Below, piece after piece: positions 33,791 through 45,734 of a stretch of 64,000 bases of DNA. This DNA comes from Delphinapterus leucas (Eukaryota; Chordata; Mammalia; Artiodactyla; Monodontidae), in NCBI RefSeq assembly GCF_002288925.2, contig NW_022098031.1, positions 16,232,684 to 16,296,683 of the forward strand, read 5' to 3'. The translations under genes were made by a program, and so were the position numbers. The notes below the pieces were generated by a model, which was not told where the DNA came from, made no database searches, and saw only the letters and a list, made by a program, of their open reading frames with translations. Position 1 is the stretch's first letter. Each line of letters begins with the position of its first letter.

Positions 33791-36774
33791 GTAATATGAT
33801 CGGTCATAGCCTGACAATTTTTTTCTTATTATACTTTCATGCAAGCAAGATTAATAACTGTCACAAAACTATTTTCTAAAAAGAACATCTAGTTAATACC
33901 TTGTATGTGCTAATAAAAAAAATGGTATGATTTAGGAAAAAATAAAGCCTGAATGTCACTAAGTAGATAAATGAAATCACTGACTAAAGCTCTGGATCTT
34001 CTTGGCCAAATAGGGTACATTAATCTTGGCTTCACTAACCACTTACAAGTGATTTTAAGACTTATGAAAACAATTAAATTAGGAAAAATTGCTTTTCTCG
34101 ATTTTAAGCAACTAAAATGTGAAAAATACACTTTAATGTCCCTATTTCTGTCCTTATTTTCATCAATTTACCAACACTAAAAAACAGTTTTGCTTTCTGG
34201 TTTCATTTCCTGCAAATGATGTAATATATACCCTATTTCAGTGGTAAACACTTTGGTACAACTAAAGTTAACAGTAACAGTAATGTAAAAACTTCTCAAC
34301 AAGTACACACTAAACAATTTGGAGTTCATATTGATTAATAGTGTCCATTTACATTATTAACTGATTTTCTGACTTAAGATTATTTTCTGTTAGTGTAAAT
34401 CTAAGTCGCAAAAACATAAGGGACCATATAAAATAAAGCCTCAAAGACTTCTAGGTAAAAGAGTAGGAATGGAAGGAAAGCTCTGAAATTGAAATTAGTG
34501 TCTCTCCTATCTAAAAACCTGACTGATGTGATTCCTTGGCAGTTTATTGAGACAAAAACATCATACATATTTTAAATGACTCTAAATGCAAATTAAAGCT
34601 ACTCTCCAAAGTTACCTTAAACCTACTAGAGTTATTTTATTAGGGTTTATATAAAAATGACATGCCAAATTTAATTTATAAAGTTAGCTTTGAACATACT
34701 TGAACATAAAAATTAGTGAAAATGATTGGTAGATGAATAACATTTAATAAAATGGGGAAATAAAGCAGTGATTTTGGTGATTTGTAGTCATCTGTTTATT
34801 TACTCATAATAAATCTATTTTAAAAGAAATCTCCAAAGAGAGTATTCCATAACCCACAACATGCCTTTGTACATTTATTCATTTAACTATTATCCCCTTC
34901 AATAGGTTCCTCCATCCCTAATATACTTACATGCAATGAACTTTAAACAAATTTTCCTTTTATCTTATCAGGAGAAACTACCATGTATCTGAAAATTAAG
35001 TTATCTTTCATTCATCCTAAGGTAAACAGTTCTAGTTCCTTTATTCTTCCTCTATAGTTTCTAAATTCTAACAGTCTTGTTCCTGGTTTTCTGAATCTCT
35101 CCTTGGAGCTAAACACAGATCAAGAAACAGCATACAAGACCACTGCTTTACTCCATCTAATGCAGACCTGTGTTACTTTTATACCCAACCTTTTTAAGAG
35201 GTACAACTCTCTTGCATCAATTTTGACATTACTGTCACTATGAAGTCTAATACCAAACATATCATAAGGTTTGTTTCTCCTCATCTCAGACATGTGTAAC
35301 TTATTTTCATTTCTAGAAGGTTAGCTTCCAGATAAAAATCATTCACCATTTACAAATAAACAGAAATTCATGTAGAAGCAAATTTTTATCCTTGCCCAGG
35401 TGTTAGCATTAATTAGCAGAGTACTAAGAGGCAGTCCTTATCTGCAAAGCGCTCACAACCTAATTAATGAACTTTATTCATCTGCACACATTTCATTATA
35501 ACATCAAACATTAGTATTAAAATTTCAAGAATAAACTCATGGTAAACCTACCATTTTTTCTCAATAGTCCTATCAGTCTTTTCAAGATAGTTATATACAT
35601 ATAGCAAGACAATGTTCCATTTGCATATGGCCCATTTCAGCTATAAAATAACAAACAGGATTTGCCCAAATACCCATAAATGACTAATCCAACGATTTTT
35701 TAAGACCTTAAAAAGAGAAATAACTTTTTAACAAGTTTTAATGAGTTCCAAAAACATGAGCCCAAGTTACAACTAAATTATTAAATATCTTTACTAATTC
35801 TGTACTCATGAATACATTATCAAATTTGTACTTACGAAATTATTCTCCTTAAAACTCTGAATCAAACTTTTGTTAATTCCTTTTTTGACAGGTTTCACCT
35901 GCTAATTCCAAGAAAACTGGCTCGCATATAAACCAAACTATATAGTTTCTGCAGTATCCCAGTACCATCTTTTTCCTGCATTTTTTTCTTTAAATAAGAG
36001 GGGAAATCAATTGTGAGGATAAAAATTTGCACATTCTGCTGTTACCTAAATATCTGGGCCTCAGTTTCCTTTTCTTTAAAATGGAAGCACTGAAATGACT
36101 CATTTATAGACCTCCTGTATTTACTCTTTTAAATAGATCTTTTAAAATGATTTACAGTAACTCTGTCAAAAAATAAAAATGCTAAACTTTAACGTTTAGT
36201 GCTCACAATACTCATATTGCTCCCATCATCCTGTAGTATCAACACCACCAATTATTACTCAGTATATCAAAACCACAACATTAAAGAGAATATCCATATA
36301 AATAATATCTATATATTAAATTATAGATTTCTATTTTGTGGAAATCCACATTTATCTTTTTATGAGGTGGTAATAGGCAAGGTAAATTAAGAATTTTAAA
36401 GTGTTCTTTAACAAACAATAAGAATCAAGGATTCATTTCATCTTTAACAATCCACAGGCCAAGGTAAACATAAATGTCCTAGGAAATGTCTAATTTCCCC
36501 ACAGTAATAAACATCTTAGGAACACTGCCATATGAACAATAATTATTAAATATTTTTTGCTGTAATGCAACAAGTATATGTTTACATCCTCAGGGATTTT
36601 TATCACATAAACATAGTATGCAGCCTAACAAAGTAGGAAAAAAGTACGAAGACTTAGATCAAAGTACTTAAATTCAAGTCCCAAGTCTGCCATCTACTAG
36701 CTTACTTGAAAATGATTCTAATACCACAGCATTTTATCAGAAATGGCGGTGATAAGAAGGTAGCTAAAATTTAA
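33791..36774. other. Intron 1 sequence, no gene seen
   Basis: About 3 kb of AT-rich, repeat-poor intronic DNA. I see no splice-flanked open exon. The low repeat content near a promoter could mean conserved non-coding elements, which I cannot test here. Confidence 0.45.
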
Positions 36775-36985
36775 TGTTATCTCATAAATAATCTTTTAGA
36801 ATATTTCATTGACTCAGGATAAACCCCTATAATGAAATTATTCTGTCCATTTCATAAATGAAGGTACTGAGGTGCAATGATTTAAAGTAACTTTTCTTAA
36901 AGTCATACTGCAAACTAAGTGGTGAAAAGGTAACCTAATTTGGGTCTAAATCTTATGTTCCTTCCACTAAGCCATATCGAGTAAA
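36775..36985 (-). repeat. MIR-like ancient SINE
   Basis: Reversed MIR: 'ttctgtccatttcataaatgaaggtactgagg', 'aaagtcatactgcaaactaagtgg', 'ccactaagcc'. Confidence 0.65.
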
Positions 36986-37639
36986 TGAAAAAACACTGTA
37001 AATTATATACCACTGTTATGGTGACGATAAGAAATGAAAATAACTTTTATTATAATAAAGAAGTGCATTATACTTCCTAATAAAACAGAGCACTTTATGT
37101 TACATATTCACATACTGAAGTTATTCTGAATACCACTTGATATGGCCCACAAATACTAAAATCTCCAAATACTTCCTTCAGTATTTTAAGTATATCCTTT
37201 CGTACTTTATAAGTTTGAACTTTTACAAGTGACTTAAGCCTCAAATGGACTTATCTACTTTTTGCAGGCCTGCGTTATCCTTCAAACAGGAGGGAAGAGC
37301 TGCACTTCTAAGAGAAACGCTACCGGCGTCTATCAAGCCTCCAAGGCACAAGACCACGTGGTACCACTCAGAAGCCTAAGGTTACGTACTCCCCTACCTC
37401 CTTTTGACAAGGAACTAGGAACTAAGGTTCCTTTCTCTTAAGTGGCGCCCTGACACATGCCACCTGTGTAGTACGAACCGCAAACATCCTGCAGCCGGCC
37501 TCCCGGAAGAATATGAGAATCAGAATAGGGAACTTGGAGGCCGACAATGCCGCGAAAAGAAATGACTAAAGAAGTAGAGGGTGAGATCCTGATCAGCTGC
37601 GGGACCAGGAACTGTCAAACATTAAAAGACTCACACCAA
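36986..37639. other. Intron 1, edge of CpG island
   Basis: Base composition changes from AT-rich to GC-rich at about 37270-37500. I see no coding exon. Confidence 0.5.
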
Positions 37640-37962
37640 CGAGTGTAACCTATCGTTCGGGAAGGCCTGGGGTGGGAGCGGCACTACCAGAGGAAGAAGG
37701 ACGAAGAGAACTGCACGAGCCGCCGGCGCCGCCGCCGCTCCCCGCAAGCCTCTTAGCATGCCCCGACGAGCCACGAACCCTGGCCCTCATTTCGGGTCCA
37801 ATCTTTGCTCCAACCTTTCGGGAGCGGCCAAAATCCTGCTGCCCGAGGCGGCCGCCGCCGGACCTGCCCGCACCTGTCACCGCCGATACACCAGACCGCA
37901 GTTCCCGCCCAGTTCTCCACCACCCTCGGGCAACCACAGCCACCTCAACCCCTTTCCCTCAC

Positions 37963-38051
37963 CAGGTGTCCCCTTTCCGGAGCGGGGTTTTGAGCAGCGT
38001 CGCGATGTCAGACCGCTGGACGTCCAAATCCGCCGCTCCGCCTTCCGCCAT
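37963..38051 (-). CDS. USP15: USP15 coding exon 1 (N-terminus)
   Basis: The coding part of exon 1 is 89 nt and encodes residues 1-29, MAEGGAADLDVQRSDIATLL through KGDT, plus two bases of Trp30. The start at 38049-38051 is chosen for four reasons: the protein matches the USP15 N-terminus, the context AAGAAGATGG is near ideal, an in-frame TAG sits four codons upstream at 38061-38063, and the frame continues into exon 2. The donor is ACCTG|GTGAGG, with GT at 37962-37961. The disordered first residues lead directly into the DUSP domain, which in USP15 works with the adjacent UBL domain in partner binding. Compared with the human protein as I remember it, residue 11 is Val instead of Thr and residue 23 is Pro instead of Ser. 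The 5'UTR continues to the right; its start cannot be fixed from sequence. Confidence 0.96.
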
Positions 38052-38054
38052 CTT
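38045..38054 (-). promoter_or_regulatory. YY1-type motif overlapping the USP15 start codon
   Basis: On the minus strand the bases read AAGATGGCGG, the YY1 consensus core. YY1 sites placed just downstream of transcription starts and across the ATG are common in CpG-island promoters. Confidence 0.7.
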
Positions 38055-38130
38055 CTTCCACTAGCGGTAGCGGAGGCGGCAGCGACGGCGGCGGCACGCC
38101 CCAGAGCATTGTGGGAATGGCGTCCCGCGG

Positions 38131-38138
38131 CCCCGCCC
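38131..38138. promoter_or_regulatory. GC box (Sp1-type)
   Basis: CCCCGCCC, about 80 bp upstream of the USP15 start codon, within the CpG island. Confidence 0.5.
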
Positions 38139-38560
38139 AGTCGGCAGGTCGAAACCAAAAGAGACGTAAGGTTGGGGGGGTGCGCCTCCGGAGAAGCGTT
38201 GGGCCCGGGCGGAGTGAGTACGCCGCGGTGGTCTGCTGCCCCCCATCGGCTCCCGCCCGTCGAGCAGCTCGCCTCGGCCTCCTCCGGTCCGCGACCGCCT
38301 GGTTTTAACTCTCGTCTGTGGGGCCTCGGTCCTCTCGCGCGCTTCAGGGGTGCCACCACCCCGTCCGGCCTTGACTTCTGCCTTCCCCTCCCTCTTTCCC
38401 ACAGACGCCTGAAAATCCTTATTTGCGCGTTCACTCACGCTTGAGGGTGGGGCGGGGGGCGTGGGGACGGCTAAAATATGGCAGAAAATTTTTAACAGGT
38501 CCGTGACTCGAGTCTTTTCGTTGCGAGTCGCGGAATCTAAACTCGGTGAATATTGGGCCA

Positions 38561-38874
38561 AACAGAGAACAAAACGAAACCGAACGCTTAGCCGCAGTGA
38601 TCTGCCTGGGCTCTTTCTTGCGCTTCTACTCCTGCTGTAGGTGGAGACCTTTTACAGGTTCTTTGTGACGCCTCCCCAGGCACACCCAGATAGCTAAGCT
38701 GCAGTGAAAAACATGTTCCAGTTCCTCGGTGAACAGAGTGTAAAATATGTATCGAATAATGCCAGGTACTAAAGGGGAAAAAACGGGCGAGAAACCCATT
38801 CTCCTAGATGTTAGGAAGTAACATTTTCTTAGGCGCACCTTCGCATGGTGTGTGCACCTGAAAGTAGATAATAC
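38561..38874. other. Upstream flank of USP15, no gene seen
   Basis: Transition out of the CpG island. No recognised feature. Confidence 0.45.
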
Positions 38875-39010
38875 CAGCTATTATTTGAAGCCAGTTGTGT
38901 TATAAATGGGAAAATCGAGTTTCTCAAAAGTCAAATGCCAACGTCACACAGTAAGTGGAGAGGCAATCCAGCTTCCAAAGCCCACTGGCTATCTATACAC
39001 TATAGTACAC
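38875..39010 (-). repeat. MIR-like ancient SINE
   Basis: 'ataaatgggaaaatcgag', 'cacacagtaagtggagaggcaatccag' and 'aaagccc' fit a reversed MIR. Confidence 0.7.
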
Positions 39011-39639
39011 TAATTACCACTCCGTATGAAAGCCTAAATTAAAATGTAAACTGAGCTGCACTAGAGTCATAAAACAACCCCCCCAAAACCTTTGTACAAC
39101 TAGCGGCTAGCACAATGCTGCCTAACATATAAGAACCACCCAAATATGTGTTTCATAAATGAATTGTGGCAAAACTGCTTAAGTAATTCCAAGCATGAAG
39201 ATGTCCGGAGATTTGACTTTAAGATAACACGTGATGTGAAAAAGACTAAACGATGGATAAGAATTCCTGCAAGATCTCTCTTGTCTACTCATTTTCAACC
39301 TCTACCCTAACTCATTTGGTGAGAATGCAGTAACTGGGTGTAATATGCTACTAAGAAGTGCTAAATCCTTCCAAGGGTAGTGTATATTGGCATTGTAATT
39401 TGTGTGTATCAGCATTATTACTGCTTATTTTCTTTGAAATAATACTATTTTGTATTATCGTATCATCCTTGATTTGAAATTCTGGAAACAGCTTCCAATT
39501 ACTGCTATTTCTTATACATTTGATTCTTGACAAGTTAAAAATTAGAGTTTGTTTAACTATGAATACCATCAAAGGGTTACGTTTCCCTCCTTTCCCACCC
39601 AACCTCTGAAAGAGAACTAAGTAGTTTTCCAGAGAAAGG
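39011..39639. other. Upstream flank, no gene seen
   Basis: No recognised exon or repeat. Confidence 0.45.
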
Positions 39640-39840
39640 CAGCATGATATGGGAAAAATAGTGGAGTCATATGAACATGAGTTCAAACCTCATCTCAACC
39701 TTTAGCTGCAAAGTGTTTAACTTATAGTTTAGTCATTAAATTGGGAATAACAGTACCTATGTTAAAGAATTTTTATAAAGATTAAATGAAACAATGTGTT
39801 TATTACTTGGGACATAGTAGCCAATCAATAAACACTAATG
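39640..39840 (+). repeat. MIR-like ancient SINE
   Basis: 'gcagcatgatatggg', 'catgagttcaaacctcatctc', 'aattgggaataacagtacctatg' and 'tcaataaacactaatg' give a near full MIR. Confidence 0.75.
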
Positions 39841-39852
39841 TTGTTCACTATT

Positions 39853-39908
39853 GACAGGATGAATTGTAATAATGTGTAAATTATATCTCAATAAAGCTGT
39901 TGGAAAAA
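39853..39908 (+). repeat. Very short L1 3' end
   Basis: 'gtgtaaattatatctcaataaagctgtt' followed by an A-rich end is the 3' terminus of an L1M-type element. Confidence 0.6.
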
Positions 39909-40204
39909 AGTTACGGACTTTGAAGGCAAACATACTCTCCATCATTTTATAAACATAGCATAATTGAGAAGTGATGCCTCATGCACACTCTGCTGTCCAA
40001 TTTCCTTTCAAAGAAAGTGCATTTTTGATATGTTGAAGTCTGTAGCTATGCAAAAAATGAAATAACCTTTTCTTCATTTGCACCATGTTCAAGGCAATGA
40101 GTTAATTGGATATAGATGTGTAAGTTCAATGTCAATTTGAATTATATGTCAGATTTATGAGGTCATTTTGTAGACCTAATTAGTTGCCTTCAGAGTCAAG
40201 AAAG
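39909..40204. other. Upstream flank, no gene seen
   Basis: No recognised feature. Confidence 0.4.
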
Positions 40205-40400
40205 AAATAATAGTCATAGTATTTTATTTAACAAGCACTTATAAAGCGCCAAACCAGGTTCTAAACACTTTGATGGAAGTATTATCTTGATCCTCATAAC
40301 AACTAAATGAGGCAGGTATTATTATTATTACCATTCTGTAGATGAGGTATTGAGGCAAGTGGCAGAACCCAAATTTGAAACCAAACAGTCTAGCTCCAGA
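40205..40400 (-). repeat. MIR-like ancient SINE
   Basis: 'aacaagcacttataaagcgcc', 'atcctcataacaactaaatgaggcaggtattatta' and 'gatgaggtattgaggcaagtggcagaaccc' fit a reversed MIR. Confidence 0.75.
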
Positions 40401-41689
40401 ATCTAGAAGTTTTGAGTAAGCTTTTATTTTTCTACTGACCTTCATGATCTTGATTACAGCAATCAACTTTCTAGTGACTTCAGTTTACCAATTTATGGAA
40501 ATTCTGCTTATTTTACTTATGCTTATTCTACTCTCAATTATGAAGAGAAATAAGATATTGTTTATAAATACTAAATTGGTTAAGGTCCACTACTGAATAT
40601 TTTCTCTACTGAATAACTAAGTAGATAATTGATGAGAAATGTTACTTTCCCATGAATCACACAGATAATTGAATATAAGCCAGGGGTTACATCAGCTTGT
40701 TTGGAATAAGTATCTTCATTGATGCTTCCCTTAGTTAATTTTATAAAAATGTAATATTTACTTGGTGATTGCCATTGCCTTCTCAGACTCTGCACCTTTC
40801 TTGTCCATTAAAAATTTAACCTAGGGCTTTGAATAGGGAAAGGGGGTATGCTGGGTACTTTAGAAATTAGGCTTGATATGAATAAAGTGCACCTTACATA
40901 AAGGCAGGATTCCTTCATCTTCAAATAATTTCCTCTCTGCTCACCGATGTTTAAATGATCCCTTTCAGAAAGGTTCTTGTATCCTGCAATTAAAAGATAG
41001 GACTTCAAATGTCAACAGTCCAGGAGAGAGTAAGTCTTAAAACTAAGGTGTTAAATGAGAGCTGGTTTTCAGCCTGAGATGGATCAGAGAAAGAAGAAAA
41101 AGCACTGCATTTTAAAAAAAAAATAGAGCTGAATGCAAGAAAGTACAAAGAATTCCAAGAGGAGCTTTGCATACTTCACAATTTTGTTTGGTGCTGGCTA
41201 CATGAGCCTAAGGAAAAATCTGCTAGAATCAGCACATCCCCTAAAGGAACAATGATTGATGACCTAGCTGTCTTTATTTCTCAACACTTCCTATCTCAGG
41301 TCTTCAGGAACCACTGTTTCATTTTTTCCTTCTTCCTTGTCCTTCCTCTACAGTTATTCCCTCCGATAACGCCCCACTCCCCCCATGCCTGTTCAACTAT
41401 CTAAACACTTCATTCTTTGCTCTTTTGTAATTTTATAACTCTCTTTTCGCTTTACTAGCTCTCTGGACAGCTAAAAGGCAGTGGAAAGGCGGGGGAGTGG
41501 TGCAAACACCAAAACAGCATGTAGTAATGTGCTTAATCTGTTAATGATATTTTTAAACTTGAGATATGAATAAAAATTGTAAGTGCCACGATGCAGTTTT
41601 TAAAACTTAAAAAAAAAAACCCACAGAGGCTTCTTATTTCAGATAAGTGTTAGGTGCCGATAAAGAGAAAGAAAAAGTAGTGAAATGAA
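40401..41689. other. Upstream flank, no gene seen
   Basis: About 1.3 kb with no recognised exon or repeat. Confidence 0.45.
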
Positions 41690-41880
41690 TACAGTGCCTT
41701 AGAAAAAGGGCCAGTATACTTGGATTTTGACTCTGGCTCAGTGCCACTAACTAGCTGGGTCACCTTGGCCAAGTTATTTAATCTCTGTGAACATTTGTTT
41801 TCTAATTAAAAATAAGGTGATTAGACTCTTCTGGGGCTGAAACTCAAATGCTTGCAAGGGTTCAATATAGCTAATGTAAA
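41690..41880 (+). repeat. MIR-like ancient SINE
   Basis: 'ttgactctggctcagtgccactaactagctgggtcaccttggccaagtta' in order, a clear MIR core. Confidence 0.8.
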
Positions 41881-43001
41881 TGGACGAAGAAAAACTGTTA
41901 AGACAGTAAGGAGTTGCGGGAACTCTAATGAATGATCTGCCCTAACTAAAGTTACTTAAATTAAAAAAATTAGAACAAACAAAACTATACCTTCTACCCT
42001 AAAGGATCTAGAAAGTTTAATTTTAACATGGGCATGAAGTCTGCTAATGAATTAATCTGAGCTGCTACTTTTTATTCTCTATTTTGGAAGATACACAAAA
42101 TGCTGTGAAGGCTGACACTACTCTGAAGGCTGATGTCAATCTATAGTAGATACTAAATGATCAGAGAACTAAATTGAATTGAATCAATAAACAAGTCGAA
42201 TAGTCTTAGACGTCTAGAATTATAGCAAAAAAATTCTTAAGACATAGTATAGTCTGTGGGTCCTAGATATTTCAAAATGAAATGTACCTGTATGGTGGGA
42301 AACTTTTCCAAGAAAAGACTCTGGTTATCCTATCCAATCAAGAGTAATATAGATTAAATCAAGGTTGATAGGAGGGAAATCTGCCTGTTTTATTTTTTCT
42401 TTATTTGTTGCTTATATGTATTGACAGATTAAAGGTTGAATATGTTATTATATTTATATATAGACTTCAAGGTTGCTAAAGAACCACTTCATGAAAAAAT
42501 AGAAATGCTAAGCAGCTTCTGGGTCCTTTTCCCAAGCTTCATAATAATAGATGGACTTTAGAAATCTAAATCATTTCAAACATGCTGATCTTTTGTTTTA
42601 AAGGACAGGTTAAATTAAACAAAATATTGATCTTAACATTATATACTTGATCATACTTACATAAGTTTTGTGCACGAGTTTAAAAATGTTTTCTTTTATG
42701 CCCATGGGTCTTCAAAATCTACACATCCAAAGTGAGGTAGAGACTTGTGTAATGATCCAGTGATTCTTCAACTATATAGAGTCCAGAGAGATTAACTTTG
42801 TTTCCTTCCAAGAGAGGACTGAATTATTCAGATTTTCTGTTTGAACAATCCTTCTCTTCATTTTGGCTTAGGTAGTGAAAGGATTTTAACTGCTTACACA
42901 GAGTTTTAGAACAATATAATAGCAGTTCTTAAAGAATACATCTATGTTCTGGGAGTGATATAAACATTGTATGAGGAATTTTTCATGGTGTTGTCTTCCA
43001 G
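41881..43001. other. Upstream flank, no gene seen
   Basis: About 1.1 kb with no nameable element. It ends in a pyrimidine-rich acceptor-like tract (see the candidate exon at 43002). Confidence 0.4.
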
Positions 43002-43074
43002 GTATCTCTAAGCAATAGGGGCACTACAGACCACATGGACGGTTTAGTCAAGTTAGAAGACATCAACAATGAAG
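43002..43074 (+). other. Candidate exon, function unknown
   Basis: A 73-nt block preceded by an acceptor-like 'gttgtcttccag' and followed by a donor-like GAAG|GTAAAA. One frame is open throughout (VSLSNRGTTDHM...). I do not recognise the peptide. Its plus orientation is divergent from USP15, as expected for a 5' exon of TAFA2 or of a promoter-associated non-coding RNA, but no TAFA2 coding sequence is visible. Splice-like signals of this quality also occur by chance in this much DNA. Confidence 0.2.
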
Positions 43075-43329
43075 GTAAAACAAGTCTAGTGATTTTATAA
43101 AAATATTTACTATCACTTTTTGTTGCTAGCCAGTATGCTTCTGTCTAGGCCCTTTGAACTATGTCAGTTGTGCATTTCTAAAATTATTTGTGGCCCAAGA
43201 CCACTATGTAATACATTGGATGTGATTTGTTTAGCATGAGGAATTCATGATATGTGCAGGAAATAACAATATACCTCCACACATAACTTGATTTACTTAA
43301 TGTTTATGGAAATTTAACACAATATAGTG

Positions 43330-43520
43330 GAAAAATTATATATCTTAGAAAGACCTATATTTGAATGCCCCACTCTGCTACTTACTAGTTCTGTGATACT
43401 AGAAACTTTAGTTTCCTCATCTGTGAAATGGGAATAATAGACTTCTTTTATAGCATTCAGTCAAAAAGAGAATGAAGTAATGAATGTGAAACTCATAATA
43501 GAGCTCAATATATAGTAGCA
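43330..43520 (+). repeat. MIR-like ancient SINE
   Basis: 'ccccactctgctacttactagttctgtgatac', 'tttcctcatctgtgaaatgggaataata' and 'gagctcaatatatag' outline a MIR. Confidence 0.8.
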
Positions 43521-43894
43521 ATTATTACTTACGAAATATCTGTCCCTCTTAGACTGGGGCAGATACTAAATTTGAATGTTTAAACAAATTCATTAAGATC
43601 ACAAAGCTGTATGCAGTAATATAAACAATTCTGTTAAAATTAGTAGTATCCTATGTCAAAGACACCCAATCATTAACGTGGCCGAGAAGGATAATATTAA
43701 AAGTCCAGCTTTACTCACAGTCTTTTCTGTGAAGGTGTTCTTAAGGGTAAAACAATGTACTTGGAAGCCAATAGTGGAATACGATACAAAAATATTTTCA
43801 TATGATTATGAATGTCCTCTAATTATAAATATAGATACATAATAGATCAAATACATGTGTTATAGTCATCTTACCTGTGGACTGAGACTGACAG
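43521..43894. other. Upstream flank, no gene seen
   Basis: No recognised feature. Confidence 0.4.
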
Positions 43895-44375
43895 CACAGA
43901 AGGCAGAGTGGTGACTCCCCAAAGATGTCCAAGTCCTAATCCTGGAACCTGTGAGTATGTTACCTTATGTGGCAACATGACAAAAGGGACTTTGTTGATT
44001 TGATTAAGGTTGAGGACCCTGAGATGGGGAGATTATCTTGCATTATCCAGTTGGGTCCAATCTAGTCACATGAATCTACCTCTGACCACTGCCAGAAACT
44101 TTCCTGGCTGTGGTCAGAGGTAGATATGACAACGGAGGAGCAGCTTTGAAGATGGAATAAAGGGGCCGTGAGCCAAGGAATGTAGATGGCTTCTAGAAGC
44201 TGGAAAAGGCAAGGAAATGAAGTCTCCAGAAAGGAAGACTGCCTTGATTTTAGCTCAGTGAAATCTGTATTCCACTTCTAACCGATAGAAATGTAAGATA
44301 AAACATGTGTGTTGTTTCAAGCCACTAAGTTTGTGGTTACTTGTTACAATAGCAATAGAAAGCTAATGCAGATAG
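43895..44375 (+). mobile_element. MLT1-type (ERVL-MaLR) solo LTR
   Basis: 'gtggtgactccccaaagatgtcc', 'cctaatcctggaacctgtgagtatgttacc', 'aaagggactttg', 'gatctt/gattatcttgcattatccagttggg', and finally 'ttgtttcaagccactaagtttgtggt' with 'agaaagctaatgca' near the end. This is the MLT1-type LTR order, nearly full length. A hairpin at 44076-44123 interrupts it. Confidence 0.8.
44076..44123. repeat. 48-nt near-perfect hairpin inside the LTR
   Basis: The arms CTACCTCTGACCAC (44076-44089) and GTGGTCAGAGGTAG (44110-44123) are exact reverse complements. After a T/T mismatch the stem continues as GCCAG/CTGGC, leaving an 8-nt loop. Confidence 0.92.
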
Positions 44376-45717
44376 GTAGTAGAACAGCCTATCTTGAGGA
44401 AATTAAGACAAGGCAAAATATTTTCAGACCTAAAATTGACCACTGTATCCACCTACTGTAGCACTACGCAGATATGTTATGTCGTGGATAACAAGAAATT
44501 GGGCTCAATAAGATATATTCTCTGGACTGCTGGTTCACAAAAGTATGGAAGATATTTTTAGCAATGAACTGTAAAACTGACACAATATAGAAAGTAATAG
44601 CTATATTAAAGTCTTCAGTGATTATGAGATACTTTTTAACTTTTTAGGCAATGTTGCCTAATTCTTAACATCAAATTTTAATAAATATTCATCAAGAATG
44701 ATGACCTGGAGTTTGTAAATTATGCTGATTACATTTCCACTGGGTCAGGTATAAGCCATGGATAGATGACAGTAGATACAAACAGCTTCTGGACCAGTTG
44801 TAGTAGAATAATTATTGGCATACTATGCAGAGAAACGCTATAAAGACTCACTAATAGAGACTCTGAAACAGTTCAGGGAAGCAAGAGCAGCAGTTAAGCC
44901 AACCTCATGTACTACAATCAGAGGAAACTGAGTCAAGATGACTTATGAGGAGTAGAGCTGTAAATACATATGAGCTGGATAATACATATAACTGCCAGCC
45001 AAAATAGATTACAAATCCATACACGTGGTCAAAACTTTGTTTCCTTCCTTCCTTCTGCCCTCCTTCTCGCCCTTCTTCCCTTCTTCCCTGTCTTCCTTCG
45101 GATCTCCCAAGGTATTTGACACAGGTCTATGTGGACAATGGTTCCTTGATAAGTATATACTTACTGAATGAAATGGCTTTGCAGGCAAGTTAAAACTAAG
45201 GATAAAACCCATGTCTACTGACTACTTAAAGTGGTTAATGGAAAACAGAAGTAGATCAAGGTAAGGAGGAAAGTACCCTGTCTTTAATAGAGCAAGAGCT
45301 GAGTGGTTTTAAGTAATGCCCTTTAGACTCCATAATGCTTTTGAATAGTTCGTGTAAATGGTGCTATACAGCAAGTTTCTTTTAGCCCTTTCAGAGAAAA
45401 ATGAATTTCAATTTTGTTTCTCTTGAAGTGGAAGTAAAAGAAACTGGGAAATTAAAAGACAGTTCAGAACTGTCAGACTTCCAAAATAGAGGAATTTTTC
45501 TCCAAATTCTTCTACTGTTAACATGGTTTGCATTTGTAAGCTTTCTATTTTCATATTGCATAAATTAATTCAGAAAACAAATAATAACAATTTATAAAGA
45601 TGTGAACACTTTTTTGTCTGAAAGAACTTTAAAACTATGTTAAAGAGAGTAAATACGTTTTTAAAATATAGAAAGACTCATCTAAGGGAAATGGTAATCC
45701 ACTGGGAAGGAAATTTT
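44376..45717. other. Upstream flank with CT-rich tract
   Basis: No exon seen. A (TTCC/TTCT)-rich tract lies at 45040-45100. Confidence 0.45.
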
Positions 45718-45734
45718 TACTGACAATGATTTTT

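Larger units (their letters stand above)
37640..38560. promoter_or_regulatory. CpG-island promoter of USP15
   Basis: About 0.9 kb of dense CpG in AT-rich surroundings, spanning coding exon 1, the 5'UTR and the start of intron 1. I see no TATA box near the start, which fits a housekeeping promoter. Minus-strand transcription gives USP15. Motifs include a GC box 'ccccgccc' (38131-38138), a YY1-type site over the ATG and an RBPJ-like TGTGGGAA (38110-38117). Many CpG-island promoters also fire divergently; any transcript to the right would run on the plus strand. Long open frames in both strands here follow from GC content and have no domain. Confidence 0.9.

Noticed and set aside
37672..38561. 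Several long overlapping open frames on both strands of the CpG island.
   Set aside because: GC-rich DNA has few stop codons. None matches a known domain, and the only supported coding sequence there is USP15 exon 1.
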